From positions 7,518,519-7,582,518 of the forward strand of contig CM069608.1 of NCBI GenBank assembly GCA_035771175.1: DNA of 64,000 bases, read 5' to 3'. The notes beneath the pieces are model-generated. The model made no database searches. It was not told the origin of the DNA and was given only the letters and a program-made list of their open reading frames with translations. A program made the position numbers and the translations under genes. The DNA comes from Paratinospora sagittata (taxonomy: Eukaryota > Streptophyta > Magnoliopsida > Ranunculales > Menispermaceae). Below, piece by piece: positions 47,141 through 58,000 of this stretch (positions within the stretch are counted from its first letter, which is position 1; each line of letters begins with the position of its first letter).

Positions 47141-48235
47141 CAATAAAATATATCAAATAAAAGAATAAAACTTATCACATGCAATAAAAATATGTGAAGT
47201 TTATGCAATTTACTTATTGTAATCTAGACAGGTGGTCCCCTTGCTCATAAATGAATGTTTTGTGTTACAGCGGCGCTACGGCATGTAGTGACGTCTGGTG
47301 GATCCACTTTATTTGGTGTCATTCTTAACACCGGTCGCATCATTATAATGTAGTTATCATATTTTAAATATTTCTCCTTGCAACTACCATTCATAATAGA
47401 GACCAATCTATTATATATTATAAGTGATGCATGTTTATTTTAATAGGTCTCTCGGTGTCACACAAGTAGATATTGAGGTTTTTTTTTTTTTTTTTTTTTT
47501 AAAAAAAATGAAGGTTATGTGTGCATTTACGAGTGGTAACCAATCTAGACATGAATAGGGTCTCACAAATAATGGAAGGAAGGAAAGCTTGTGAGCGGAC
47601 CGACAACTTTTATTTATTTTATTTATATAAACTATGTTATCTTCGTCGACAACATTTTTTTTCTTCCACTTGCTGCCACTTGCAACCATTTTTTTTCTTT
47701 ACTCCACTTGCAACCATTTTTTTTATTTTATTTTTTACTCTACCGACAACACCACAACCTTTTCTTATTTATCTTATTATTATTATTTTTTCCTACTTTC
47801 ATCCACGGACAACACCATCTTTTCTTATTATTTTTTATTATATATTTTTTTTGTCTTTCTATCTTCTTCCTCATTCTGCACACCACTTTTTTTTTTTTTT
47901 GGTTCTTTACTTCTTCGCATTCTCAGGCAGTGCTCCGATCTCATCTTCATTTCCTTTTGAAAGCCAACCAGTCTCCAAAACTTGCTCGCATACTCTCTTG
48001 TACCCTACCGAAGCCAAAGCAGCGTGAACTGCATCGATGTGCACAAACAACATATTATCGTACCACAAATTCGTCGCCTGGATCCACTATCCCTTGGTTC
48101 AGTTGAAACATAATGTAATCCAGAGCTACTTGCTACAGACCCGCCCTGTAAGTGAAGAACGGATACACATTGATCAACATAAACGAACCCATTTTCACAT
48201 GGAAGCTCAAGATCTGAAAAATACAGTTCCTCAGA
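47141..48235. other. Low-complexity region with T and TC tracts
   Basis: Contains poly-T/poly-A at 47478-47508 and a long TC-rich, T-rich stretch to about 47990. Apparent reading frames here are products of base composition. 48000-48230 is more complex but I cannot assign it. Confidence 0.5.
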
Positions 48236-48877
48236 TGTCACACCCCGCGAATGTGATGGATACCTCACAGTTCAGTGGTTACTCGGAATGCGAAATCAAC
48301 CTATATGAGGTTTGAGGTTTGAATCCGGGGAAGGCTCTACACTGTTCATGTGTGAACAGTGTGAACAAGTGATCCTAAGGGTACTAAACACTGTTGAGTG
48401 GGTTGTGTACTAGGATGAGACAATATTATGTGGTGTTATGGCTGGGGTACGCTCGATGAGGTACCCATCACATCCGCGGGGTGTGACAAAAAGGCCTTAT
48501 GTTTTTTGTCACACCCTGCGGATGTGATGGGTACCTCCTACTCGAGCGTACCCCAGCCATAACACCACATAATATTGTCTCATCCCGGTGTACAGTCCGC
48601 CACACAAGGACGTCTCGTACCCCCAGGATCATTTGTATACACTGAGCCAGTTGGTTCAGTGGTTACTCGGATTGCGAAATCAACCTATATGAAGTTTGAG
48701 GTTCGAATCCGAGGGAGGCCCTGCACTGTTCATGTGTGAACAATGTAGACAAATGATTCGGGGGTACGAGACGTCCTTGTGTGGCCGGCTGTACACCGGG
48801 ATGAAACAATATTATATGGTGCTATGGCTGGAGTACTCTCGAGTAGGAGGTATCCATCACATCAGCGGGGTGTGACA
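48236..48877. mobile_element. Dimeric MITE with tRNA-like cores
   Basis: Two related units, A (48236-48488) and B (48507-48877), separated by 18 bp. All four ends are variants of TGTCACACCCCGCGGATGTG. B has inverted arms of about 130 bp. The outer ends of the pair are flanked by a perfect TCAGA / TCAGA duplication (48231-48235 and 48878-48882), so the dimer behaves as a single insertion. Each core carries a tRNA-like module (GGTTCAGTGGTTACTCGG, then GAGGTTCGAATCCGAG in B) with A and B boxes, followed by CACTGTTCATGTGTGAACA. There is no transposase. The superfamily with 5-bp duplications was not assigned. Confidence 0.82.
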
Positions 48878-49918
48878 TCAGATCTCGCCAGAACGCTCTG
48901 CAAGAAACTGCGTGCGTTTTCACATCATGTTAACGAAATCATGGCTCACGTAAAACTTCTCGCCACCCAAATCTAATACTCCTCCTGACGATCTTGATGC
49001 TACTTTGAGTAAGGCGTAAATGACGAACATGACGCTAATAATAGAATTGGTGAACAAAGCTTATGTTGAGGGGAAAAAAAATCGATGCTTGAGAAGTGTT
49101 ATATTTCGTTCGACTACCGTCTCCTCCGATCAACGATAATCGAAAAGTTCGAACTTCGGCATGCCTTTTTCTAACAAATTCATGAAGTCAGGCATAGTGA
49201 TAGTAGCTAGTGGCGGTGGCGTGGTTGCGACTCTAAAGTGGTGGTGCAGGAATACTTGTGCTAGTAACATCGGACCTTTGGTCGGAGTTGGACGACCTCG
49301 GCGAACCACTCGCACCACCATAACATGTCAGCTTTAAAGAGAAGATCAAGAAATCTTTAGATAATATCAAATTGATTTTTATTTTCTTCCATCTTTCATT
49401 CGTTTTTGCGTTCTTGCCTACTTTTCAACTTTTTTTTTGAGTCTCGCACACTTTTCTTTACTTATAAATGAATCTGTCGTCGTTGCGGATCCTGATTCTT
49501 GGAGAAAATGGGGAAAATTGCTTTGGAACGAGAATAGCTTAGGTTCAGACGAGCGTGTTGATTCGGCGGTGGTTAACATGTTGACTGAAACCACGACGAT
49601 TTGGTTGAGGTCGGAAGTTGTGGAGAGCGGAGTTTTGGAGAGTGTTGCAGAAGATCTTGGTCGATGGTTGACAAAGTGTGGTTTCTGGCGAAGCCCATAC
49701 TCAAATCCAGTTACGGCGTTATACCGTGGTGACGAGAACCGCATCATCACCGTGGACCTGACATGATGTCAATCAACCTTGATCTGAAGAGGGTCATCGG
49801 AAGAGGGAAAGAAGATAAGGGAGCTTGTAAGAGTTTGGAGAGTAAATCTGTTGTGATTCTGGCATCTCTAGTCATATCTCCAACAATGGCACCATTGGAG
49901 AACATCGTGCTGATAACG
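48878..49918. other. Unassigned DNA left of the right LTR-like repeat
   Basis: 49430-49770 carries overlapping open frames on both strands without recognisable motifs. On the minus strand this would be the leader of the putative LTR element (primer-binding-site-like CGTTATCAGCACG at 49906-49918). Confidence 0.4.
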
Positions 49919-50095
49919 TGTTATAAATGGAGAGAAAACAAAAAGAGAATTATATGTTTCTCTTCATTGATTGATCCAAATGAACAACTGATTACATCCT
50001 TAAATAGATAAATTAAATGAATAAAATAGTCTTCCACTTGATGAGTGGGCAACCCCGTTCACACTTAGTGGGCAACAACTTGACAGTGGGGATAC
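49919..50095 (-). repeat. LTR-like repeat, right copy
   Basis: Partner of 41762-41945. Adjacent at its left is CGTGCTGATAACG, the reverse complement of a primer-binding-site-like sequence. Confidence 0.7.
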
Positions 50096-50678
50096 AATAT
50101 ATATTATATAACATAATTAAATAACTTTGCTATTGTTTTAGGTTTTGTCCTCTCCAATCGAATAGTTCAAAAAAATTATTTTTTGACATTTAATTCATTA
50201 AATTAACCATTCATCTTGTTTTTCATGTAGAAATGCCAAGAAGAAGAGGTGAGTTAATTTACACCGGCCCAGTTAATCTAAAGAATTAACGCACTTAAAT
50301 AAAGAAAAATCGTTGCTCACGAAAGTTGTTAGATCGTGTCTGGCTGTCTGTGCTAGTGCGTTGGCCAGTGTACCTAAGAGCAAAGTTTCAGAGACTCTTG
50401 CTCGCTAGCGCAGTGGCCACAATGACTGAGAGCACCAACTTACCAGTTGGTTTCCCTAGCGCGCTAGCGAGCAAAAGTCTGTAAGACTAGAATTTTTCCA
50501 GCGAGCCGCTGGCGCGCTGGAGGCCTTGATCCTAAAATTAACAAAGATATTACAATTAGACAAGAAATATCCTAATCACATTGGAAACAATATAAAAACA
50601 ACCCCAAAGACATAAAATAGAGATTAATGTGGTTAAAACATAGAAAAAAAAACAAAAAATAAGTGGTTCGGTACCAAG

Positions 50679-50707
50679 CAACAGAACCGAGCTTCTCGGT
50701 TCTGTTG
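50679..50707. repeat. Perfect 13-bp inverted repeat
   Basis: CAACAGAACCGAG and CTCGGTTCTGTTG around a CTT loop, within a stretch that repeats GGTTCGGT-like and GACCGAAC-like motifs. Confidence 0.85.
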
Positions 50708-51299
50708 CACAAGACCGAACCTAGAACATTTGGTCCGGTCACGCAGGACCAAACCACACGACAAAGAAATTTAAAAATAAATAAATAAATACCTTGGAAA
50801 GATATGTTTCGTCTTCTAAAACTAAATCTTTCTCCATAATGGTTTGGAAATGTATAGATCAATGGAGTTTTTGTATATCCTAAGAGATTGACTTAGGATT
50901 TTTAAATTCACATACATTACACTAAAAAATACAAAAATATGCTTGTAAACACAATAAAAATGATTGTAAACTTTCGAAGATGAATCTCGTACCTTTAAAA
51001 TGCTATTTGGACTCAAAAAAAAGTAAAAAGGTTTGCAAATGGAAGGAGATGAGGGTGGGGTAGGGTTAACAGGTCATTGAGATGAAATTGGAAAAGAAAA
51101 AAAATTCAGATAGAGTTTTTTGGTCCAATTACAAGAGGGTAGTATTGAAAATTTGAATTTGTGATTTTTTGTAGTAGAAAGAGGGTTTTTTGTGGTTCAT
51201 TTAGCAGTCCCTTAAAAAATAATAAAAAATATATATTTTTATAAATATTTTCTTTTCTTTTTTTTTTTGCCTCTAATTAAAGTAAAAGTATATATAACC

Positions 51300-51513
51300 C
51301 AAGGTTGGGTTACCTTCTTGGTTCCGTAACGAGATATAAGCTGTGATTGGATGACGAGATCTCGATTTCGAGTCTGAGTTCATACTCACGCCTATACGCT
51401 TACTCTGGAAAAGGACTGCCTAATCTGGGCACTATTCCCGACTCCAGAATAGTCTCGCCCCCGTAAAGTGGTTAGCGGAGATACTGGGGTCAATGACCAA
51501 AAAAAAAAAAAAA
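51300..51513 (+). repeat. SINE-like element with poly-A end
   Basis: GGTTGGGTTACCTTCTTGG, then GATTTCGAGTCTGAGTTC (possible B box), then a GC-richer body ending GGGGTCAATGACC followed by fourteen A residues. Target-site duplications not resolved. Confidence 0.45.
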
Positions 51514-51614
51514 CTAAAGGTATATATAACCTCTAGAATAATTAGTAAAAAAATTTGACTAATATTGGTTGAGCTTAAACATGTACTACAAATACAGGTT
51601 GGTTGTATTTTATG

Positions 51615-51670
51615 GTTTGACCTCCAATTTCCTAATACCATAAAAGGGAAATCAAAATTAAACCTAATAT
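51615..51670 (+). repeat. Dispersed 56-bp repeat, copy 1
   Basis: GTTTGACCTCCAATTTC, then AAATCAAAATTAAACC-AATAT, also found at 60798-60852 near the other end of the adjacent gene region. Confidence 0.7.
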
Positions 51671-52050
51671 TTCAAATTACCGAAGAGCCCATTCCACAAA
51701 ATAATGCTTATGTGCCACACTTAAAGCTTTTTGGAAGCAATAACAGCATTGCCATGCCTATAATGGTCAACTCAACGGTAACAACTGTTGACAGTTTCAA
51801 CTTAATTAGCTTTCAAGCTTCTTCGCTACCATGCACATGATATGACACGATGTACAATGCAAAAATCATCAAAATCACCAACCGATTTTGCTTAAACCCA
51901 AAGGTTCTTTAAATTATTCCTCTCTCCCTACTCCAAACCAGACCCATCTCATCTACCTAAGACTCATCACCATAACATATACAATTACAATGTAAATATA
52001 TCAACAAAGCACAGTGAATCACCACCAGCTTTATTTCCTTGATTGCCCAG

Positions 52051-53122
52051 ATGTTCATCTTCAAGAGAAAATTCACAAGGAAAAGAAAGCAAACACAACC
52101 ACATTTTCTACATCTTCTTTTCATCTCTTTTGTTGTCTTCTTTCCTTTCAATGCTTCTTCTCAAAAGCCCTGCGAGGACACTCGCTGTAAAACTGGATCT
52201 TGTGATGACAATGGCGCCTGCATTTGCAATCTACCCGATTCCTCCACTATCTTAGAAGGCGATCGGCCGTTCTTCGGGTACTAACATGTTCAAGAGCTTG
52301 CATTCTCTGCTTTAATTTTTAATGGGTTTGAATTGATTTAGGTGCTTTTTTTCTTCAAGGGGGAGGTTTTGTGATGAGGAACAGATCATGTGTGATGGGA
52401 CAAATTCATTTTGGTGCGAACATGGTGGGAGCTGCGTGGAGATAGTTCAAGGAGAGAATTACACCTGTAATTGCTCACCAGGGTACGCTGGGGAGCATTG
52501 CCAGCATAATGGTGCACCTTGTGGTAAGATTTTTTGCTTTCATGAAGCAGAATGTTTGGTTGAAGACAAGGAATGTGGGTGCCGTCCAGATTGGAGAGGG
52601 AGCACCGATTGCTCTTTGGCTACCAAAACTGAAACAGGTAGTTTGATTGGTCATTTTTTTGTGTTTAATGCATGATGTGTTTCTTATTTTGTTTATCTTA
52701 TTTTGGGTACTCTTGATTACTTGTTGCAGATACCAGTACCGATTCAACCATTACATGGTTGCCAAATGCAGGGTATGTTAAAAATCATGTGACCTCCATT
52801 AACTTACGATAGGGGAATTGCTAACAGCACTTGTTTGCAATGAAAGATTTTCCAGTTATCTAAATGGATTAAATATTTCTTGATACTAAGTACTGATGCC
52901 TTTATTTGCCCAATTCAGTGGTTTGTAATGGCTTTGGCTGTATCATGCTCCACGGGGGTAGCAGTGGTTTGTCTTATTTATGCAAAAAGATGCTTCAAGA
53001 AGAATACCACGGTATCCAAGTTCCAGCAGCTGTCACAAATGCAAACAAATGTATTCTTGGAAGATGATGAGCATGATTTGCTTGTTACTAATGATGTTCA
53101 CAGCAATGACGCACACCTTTAG
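52051..53122 (+). CDS. EGF-like repeat membrane protein, single-pass
   Basis: Four exons, 52051-52277, 52360-52637, 52730-52772 and 52891-53122, total 780 nt (259 codons plus stop) with matching phases at each junction. Start ATG 52051 (MFIFKRKF). Residues about 18-36 (HFLHLLFISFVVFFPFNA) form a signal peptide or anchor after a basic N-terminus. The luminal or extracellular part is Cys-rich, with EGF-like segments (DTRCKTGSCDDNGACIC; CEHGGSCVEI then YTCNCSPGYAGEHC; CFHEAECLVEDKECGC). A transmembrane helix (FVMALAVSCSTGVAVVCLIY) is followed by a basic stop-transfer and a tail of about 45 residues rich in acidic residues. No kinase domain. Exon 4 uses the acceptor CTAAG|T; the later TTCAG would break the frame. 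Function unknown; probably a surface or secretory-pathway membrane protein. Confidence 0.82.
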
Positions 53123-54446
53123 AATGTATCCATACATCCTTATACTAGAGCTTTCCATGACAGTCATTTCGGTTCACTTGTATTCATCATAGCAAACATG
53201 TTATGCTTTTGAGTGTTTTGGTATAATGTCAAACGAAATGAAGATTCTCGCTAAGCTTATATTTTCAGCTCAGTTTTTTTCTCTTCCTGTGACTTCCTTA
53301 AAACGAAGTATTTGAGCAATTCAATGCTTGTGTACCAACAAATCGTCAAGCATCCCATGGACAAATTAAGTTCAAATCATACATAACAAGAAACTCATTA
53401 TATTGCAAACAACTAAATACATGAGTTTCGTCATATTGGTTATCGTCAAATCAAATTCTTATAAACAGCACGTAAGTGCAAAAGAAAATGACAAGGCATA
53501 AATGCACTATAAGAAACATGACACTAATACACTATTATCTGCAATGAGAAAGCAATAACCCATATGTTATCACCGCATCTGAAGACACAGTAAACAACCA
53601 CCAGAAGCCACCTTAAGTAATGTAGAATGATTCCAATAAATGCCAGCTTCAAATTCAGTTCAAAATTACAAAATAAAATCACTTGCAGACACACTGCATG
53701 CTCAACCATGAAGATCACCTGGGATAACCGGAAGGAGGATAGCCAGCAGGAGGGCAACCTTGTCCAGGCTGAGGTGTATACCCAACTGCTGGAGGAAGTG
53801 GTTGATCTCTGCGTGACATCTGCTGGAAAGGTGGCACTGCCATGACTGGTTGAGGTCCAAAACTTACCATCTCTTTTATCCATTTCAACCTTGTGCTGTG
53901 TCTGTAGTATACCACAATCAACGTTACATAGATGTAGTCATTCATATGAAAGAACAAATAATATACATAAATAAATATATCTTATTGAAAAAATACATTT
54001 TCTTGTATAGATAACTTACCTGCATACATGCGCAAATTATCAACTATTGATTCATTGAACAAAATGTTGGGAAAGGACTTGCGGGCAATAAACAAAATCA
54101 GCAAGACAGGAAAGTATCTGAGAAGCAGCTGAAATCTCATCATTCCCAACAATCATAGCAATAATAGAAAATATACACACAAGTTGTTGGAGGCAGAACA
54201 TGAATACCTGTTGAAAAGCAAAATGATGAGTTCATGAGTGTGTTTCTAGAGAGACATAAAGAGAAGTCAGATATTGTGTAGCTCTTTCTTGAGGATTCAA
54301 TATGAGATCCAAGATAAGAAATATGTGAGCAGAGCAGTAATACACATGGTCCTTTTGCTTTTAATGCTAGAATATTCATCTAGGACAACAAGTATCTGCG
54401 AGAAGAAGCATAAAGAGAATCCCCAACCAAATGACTGGGCAGGAGC

Positions 54447-54450
<4 letters not shown>

Positions 54451-54483
<33 letters not shown>

Positions 54484-54505
54484 TGTGTGTGAGAGAGAGA
54501 GAGAG
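54451..54505. repeat. (GA)n(GT)n(GA)n microsatellite
   Basis: GA units interrupted by a short GT run. It lies directly downstream of the third exon piece of the Cys-rich pseudogene, next to its donor site. Confidence 0.96.
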
Positions 54506-54733
54506 TACAATTATGCAGTTATCACATTGTGTTGTTTGTATATTGAACTCATCCTGCAATAGGAAGCGTGACAATGCAACTGAATTTCAGAAGCAAAGGA
54601 AGACCTGAACAGAGTTTCAGATGATGTGAAAATATATCAAACATATAGAAAAAAAAAGTGAAGGAAAAAAAAAGAAGAGTGAAGAACAGTTTGGCTCTAA
54701 GGCACATCTAGTCAATAATCCAACAGTTCAAGA

Positions 54734-55017
54734 TGTCAAAGTAATCCGATACCAGAAAAATACGAAGAGAGATTTGGAAAAGTTGCCCTTTCATTCGGCG
54801 TTCCTTTCATTATATATATTGATATATGCTATACATGTAGTCTAACAGATTCCTTATCTTTTGCATCTATACATGGTAAGATAATATATATCTAACAGAT
54901 TCCTAATCTTTAGCATCTATACATGGTAAGATAATATATACAGCTAATAATAATAGAGTCCTAAATTGCATAAACTTCTAAATTGCATAAACTTCTAAAT
55001 TTGTATACTCGGTAACA
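54734..55017 (-). repeat. 3' LTR of the young Copia element
   Basis: On the minus strand starts TGTTACCGAG and ends TTACTTTGACA. Contains a short internal duplication (CTAACAGATTCCTNATCTTT, then ATACATGGTAAGATAATATAT, twice). Confidence 0.95.
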
Positions 55018-55026
55018 TCCCCCCTC
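55018..55026 (-). other. Polypurine tract of the young Copia element
   Basis: GAGGGGGGA on the minus strand directly before the 3' LTR; primes plus-strand DNA synthesis. Confidence 0.88.
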
Positions 55027-55084
55027 AAATTGATGCTGGTAAGTCAATCAGCAACAATTTGCCAACAAGAAATTGATGCCGCTG

Positions 55085-58000
55085 TCAAGTCATAGCTTTG
55101 GTGAAGATATCAGCCACTTGGAGATCAGAAGAGATGTGAGGAAGAGATATCACCCGACTTTCCAAAGTGTCTCGAATAGAATGACAATCAACTTCAATGT
55201 GCTTGGTGCGTTCATGGAAAACAGGATTGGTGGCAATCTGAATAGCACTAGTGTTATCAGCATGAAGAGGGGTAGAAGTAGTCTGAGGAAACCCAAGCTC
55301 CTCAAGGAGACCACGCAGCCATACAATTTCAGAACAAGCAGTAGACATGGCACGATACTCAGCCTCAGTAGAGGATTTAGAAACACGATCTTGTTTCTTA
55401 CATCGCCAAGAAATTAACGCATCACCTAAAAACATACACCAACCTGTAGTAGATCGACGTGTATCCGGACACCCAGCCCAATCAGCATCACTATAGGCAA
55501 CAAGTTGAAGAGAGGATTCGGAAGGAAAGAACAATCCACGAGTTGGTGATCCTCGAAGATAGCGAATGATGCGGCGAACGGCAGCAAGATGGAGATGCCG
55601 AGGAGAAGACATAAATTGGCTGACCTGATGGACAGCATAGGAGATATCAGGTCGAGTAGTGGTCAAGTAGATAAGACTCCCAACCAAGCGCCGATAGAGA
55701 GTAGGATCATCCAGAAGGTCCCCTTCATCTTTCCTGTATTTGACATTTACCTCCATAGGAGTATCAACAGAAGCAGTGTCCTCCAAACCAGCCAAAGTGA
55801 TAAGATCTTGAATATACTTATGTTGGTTCACGAAAATGCCATGGGCTCGATGATGAACTTCCAATCCTAAGAAGTATGTGAGCTGGCCAAGATCTTTCAT
55901 ATGGAAAGTTACATGTAACAGCTGTTGAAGCTTAGTAATCAAACCACAATCAGTGCCAGTAATGATAATATCATCCACATAAACCAAGAGAATAACTATA
56001 CCCGACGTAGATTTGTGGAAGAAGAGAGAAGAATCATATTGACTTTGTGTAAAACTGAAGGAAAGAAGTGTACTGCGAAACTTCTCAAACCAAGCGCGGG
56101 GCGCTTGCTTGAGCCCATACAGAGAACGCCTTAGCTTACATACATCATGAGGAGAAGAAATAGTCATACCGGAGGGAAGCTTCATGTAAACCTCTTCTTG
56201 GAGATCACCATGAAGAAAGGCATTCTTCACATCCATCTGATGTAGTTGCCACGACTGTGAAGCAGCAATAGCTAAGATGGTTCGAACCGTGGTCATTTTG
56301 GCAACAGGAGCAAATGTCTCCTCATAATCAACCCCATATTCCTGCTTGTTACCCAGGGCTACAAGGCGAGCCTTGTACCGGTCCAAAGAGCCATCAGAAC
56401 GAAGTTTGACAGAAAAAACCCATTTACTCCCAATAGGTTTGACTGTAGGGGGACAAGGAACAATATCCCAAGTGTGATTCTCCTCAAGTGCTTGAAGTTC
56501 TGCTTGCATTGCAATTTGCCAACACACATGTTCCATGGCCTGTTTGTAGCAAGAGGGAATGGAAATAGTGGATAAAGTAGCGACAAGAGAGACAGGAGAG
56601 AAGAAACCATACCAATTAGGGGGTCGAGAAGGACGAGCAGACCGACGAAGAGTGGTGGAAGCAGGAGCAGGAGCAGGATCAGGCGCCGGGTCAAGATCGG
56701 AAGGAGGCACAGAGGAACCAGACTCATGTCGACTACGTCTCTCATACACAAAACCGGGTTTGAACCTTTCCACAATTGTTGGAGATTCAGAAAAAATAGG
56801 CAGAAGAGATACAGATGCAGATGGCAGCTCAAAATGAGATGGAAAGAAATATTGATTTTCAAAGAAAATCACATTCCGGGAAACCCGTATACGACAACCA
56901 TGGGGATCATAACAAACATAACCCTTGTGAGGGATAGCATAACCAAGAAAAACACACTTAACAGACTGAGCGGTAAGTTTATGCCGTTCATGAGGAGGAA
57001 GATGCACAAAACAAACACAACCAAATGTACGAAGATCAGAATATAAAGGAGAATAACCAAACAACCTAAAGAAAGGAGAAACATGATTTAGCGTAGGAGA
57101 GGGTAAGCGATTGATCAAATGAACTGCAGTAGAAAGTGCTTCACACCAAAAACGAGGAGGAACAGATGATTCAAGTAAAAGAGTTCTTACTACATCAAGA
57201 AGGTGGCGATTTTTCCTTTCAGCAACACCGTTTTGCTGTGGTGTCGAAGGACAAGAACGTTGAGAGAGGATCCCTTTGCTCTGAAGAAAGTCCTGAAACT
57301 CATTAGACATGTATTCGCCGCCAGAATCAGAGCGCAAGACCTTGATGCTGGCAGAGAATTGAGTCTCAATAAGTGCAAGAAAGCGCTTAAAGACTGAAAA
57401 AACTTCACCCTTAGCCCGGAGGAAGTAAACCCAAGTAAAGCGACTAAAGTCATCAATGAAAGTAACAAAGTACTTGTAATGCGCATGAGAAACAACAGGT
57501 GCAATCCCCCAAACATCACTATGAATAATCTCAAAACATTGTGAGGCACGAGATGCATGATGAGGAAAAGGTAGAACTTTACTTTTGCCAAGTTTGCATG
57601 ATGTACAATCAAAAGAAAGATCAATAGAAGAGCATGCTTTATTTCCCAATAATCCAGAATTAAACAAAGTACGAAGAACATCAGAGTTTGGGTGGCCTAG
57701 ACGTCTATGCCACATCTTATTTCCAGAACCAACAACATGACATGCAAATGAAAGTAAAGGAAAACGAGGAATAATAGGGGAATGAGAAACATGAAGAGGA
57801 AAGAGTCGTCCCACTTTAGGCCCCTTCGCGATCATCTTCCCTGACACTTGATCCTGCACAACACAACCAGAATGGGAGAAATGGACATTACAATTATTAT
57901 CAACCAATTGACCAACAGAAATAAGATTTGTGGAGAGGTCAGGAGACACAAAAACATCAGTTAAGGAAGAGGAAAGATCACCAACAGCACTGATAGGCAG

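Larger units (their letters stand above)
41762..50095 (-). mobile_element. Possible non-coding LTR retrotransposon (large, decayed, nested insertions)
   Basis: Two similar direct repeats, 41762-41945 and 49919-50095, both start TGTTATAAA and share ATTATATGTTTCTC, CTTAAATAGATAAATTAAAT and CACTTGATGAGTGGGCAACC. On the minus strand the 49919 copy is followed at once by CGTTATCAGCACG, resembling the primer-binding sites of some plant LTR elements, which fits a 5' LTR. The interior shows no gag or pol and is AT-rich. It contains a later solo LTR (44623-46027) and a MITE (48236-48877). Outer LTR limits and a target-site duplication were not found, so this remains a hypothesis: a LARD-like element or two unrelated LTR fragments. 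Confidence 0.45.
50096..52050. other. Intergenic DNA upstream of the EGF-like gene
   Basis: 50300-50530 is GC-richer with repeated GCGCTAGCGAGC/CTAGCGCGCTAGCG motifs. 50679-50707 is a perfect hairpin and 51300-51513 is SINE-like. The last few hundred bases should hold the EGF-like gene promoter. No coding region is supported. Confidence 0.5.

Noticed and set aside
47521..48106. Overlapping frames of 108-171 codons rich in Phe, Leu and Thr
   Set aside because: They appear in all three frames of a T/TC-rich stretch, a sign of base composition rather than coding.
48655..48725. Genuine tRNA gene
   Set aside because: A and B boxes are present but the acceptor stem does not pair properly and it lies inside a repeated MITE core.
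49418..49766. Overlapping ~110-codon frames on both strands
   Set aside because: No family resemblance on either strand; lies beside an LTR-like repeat, so leader sequence is more likely.
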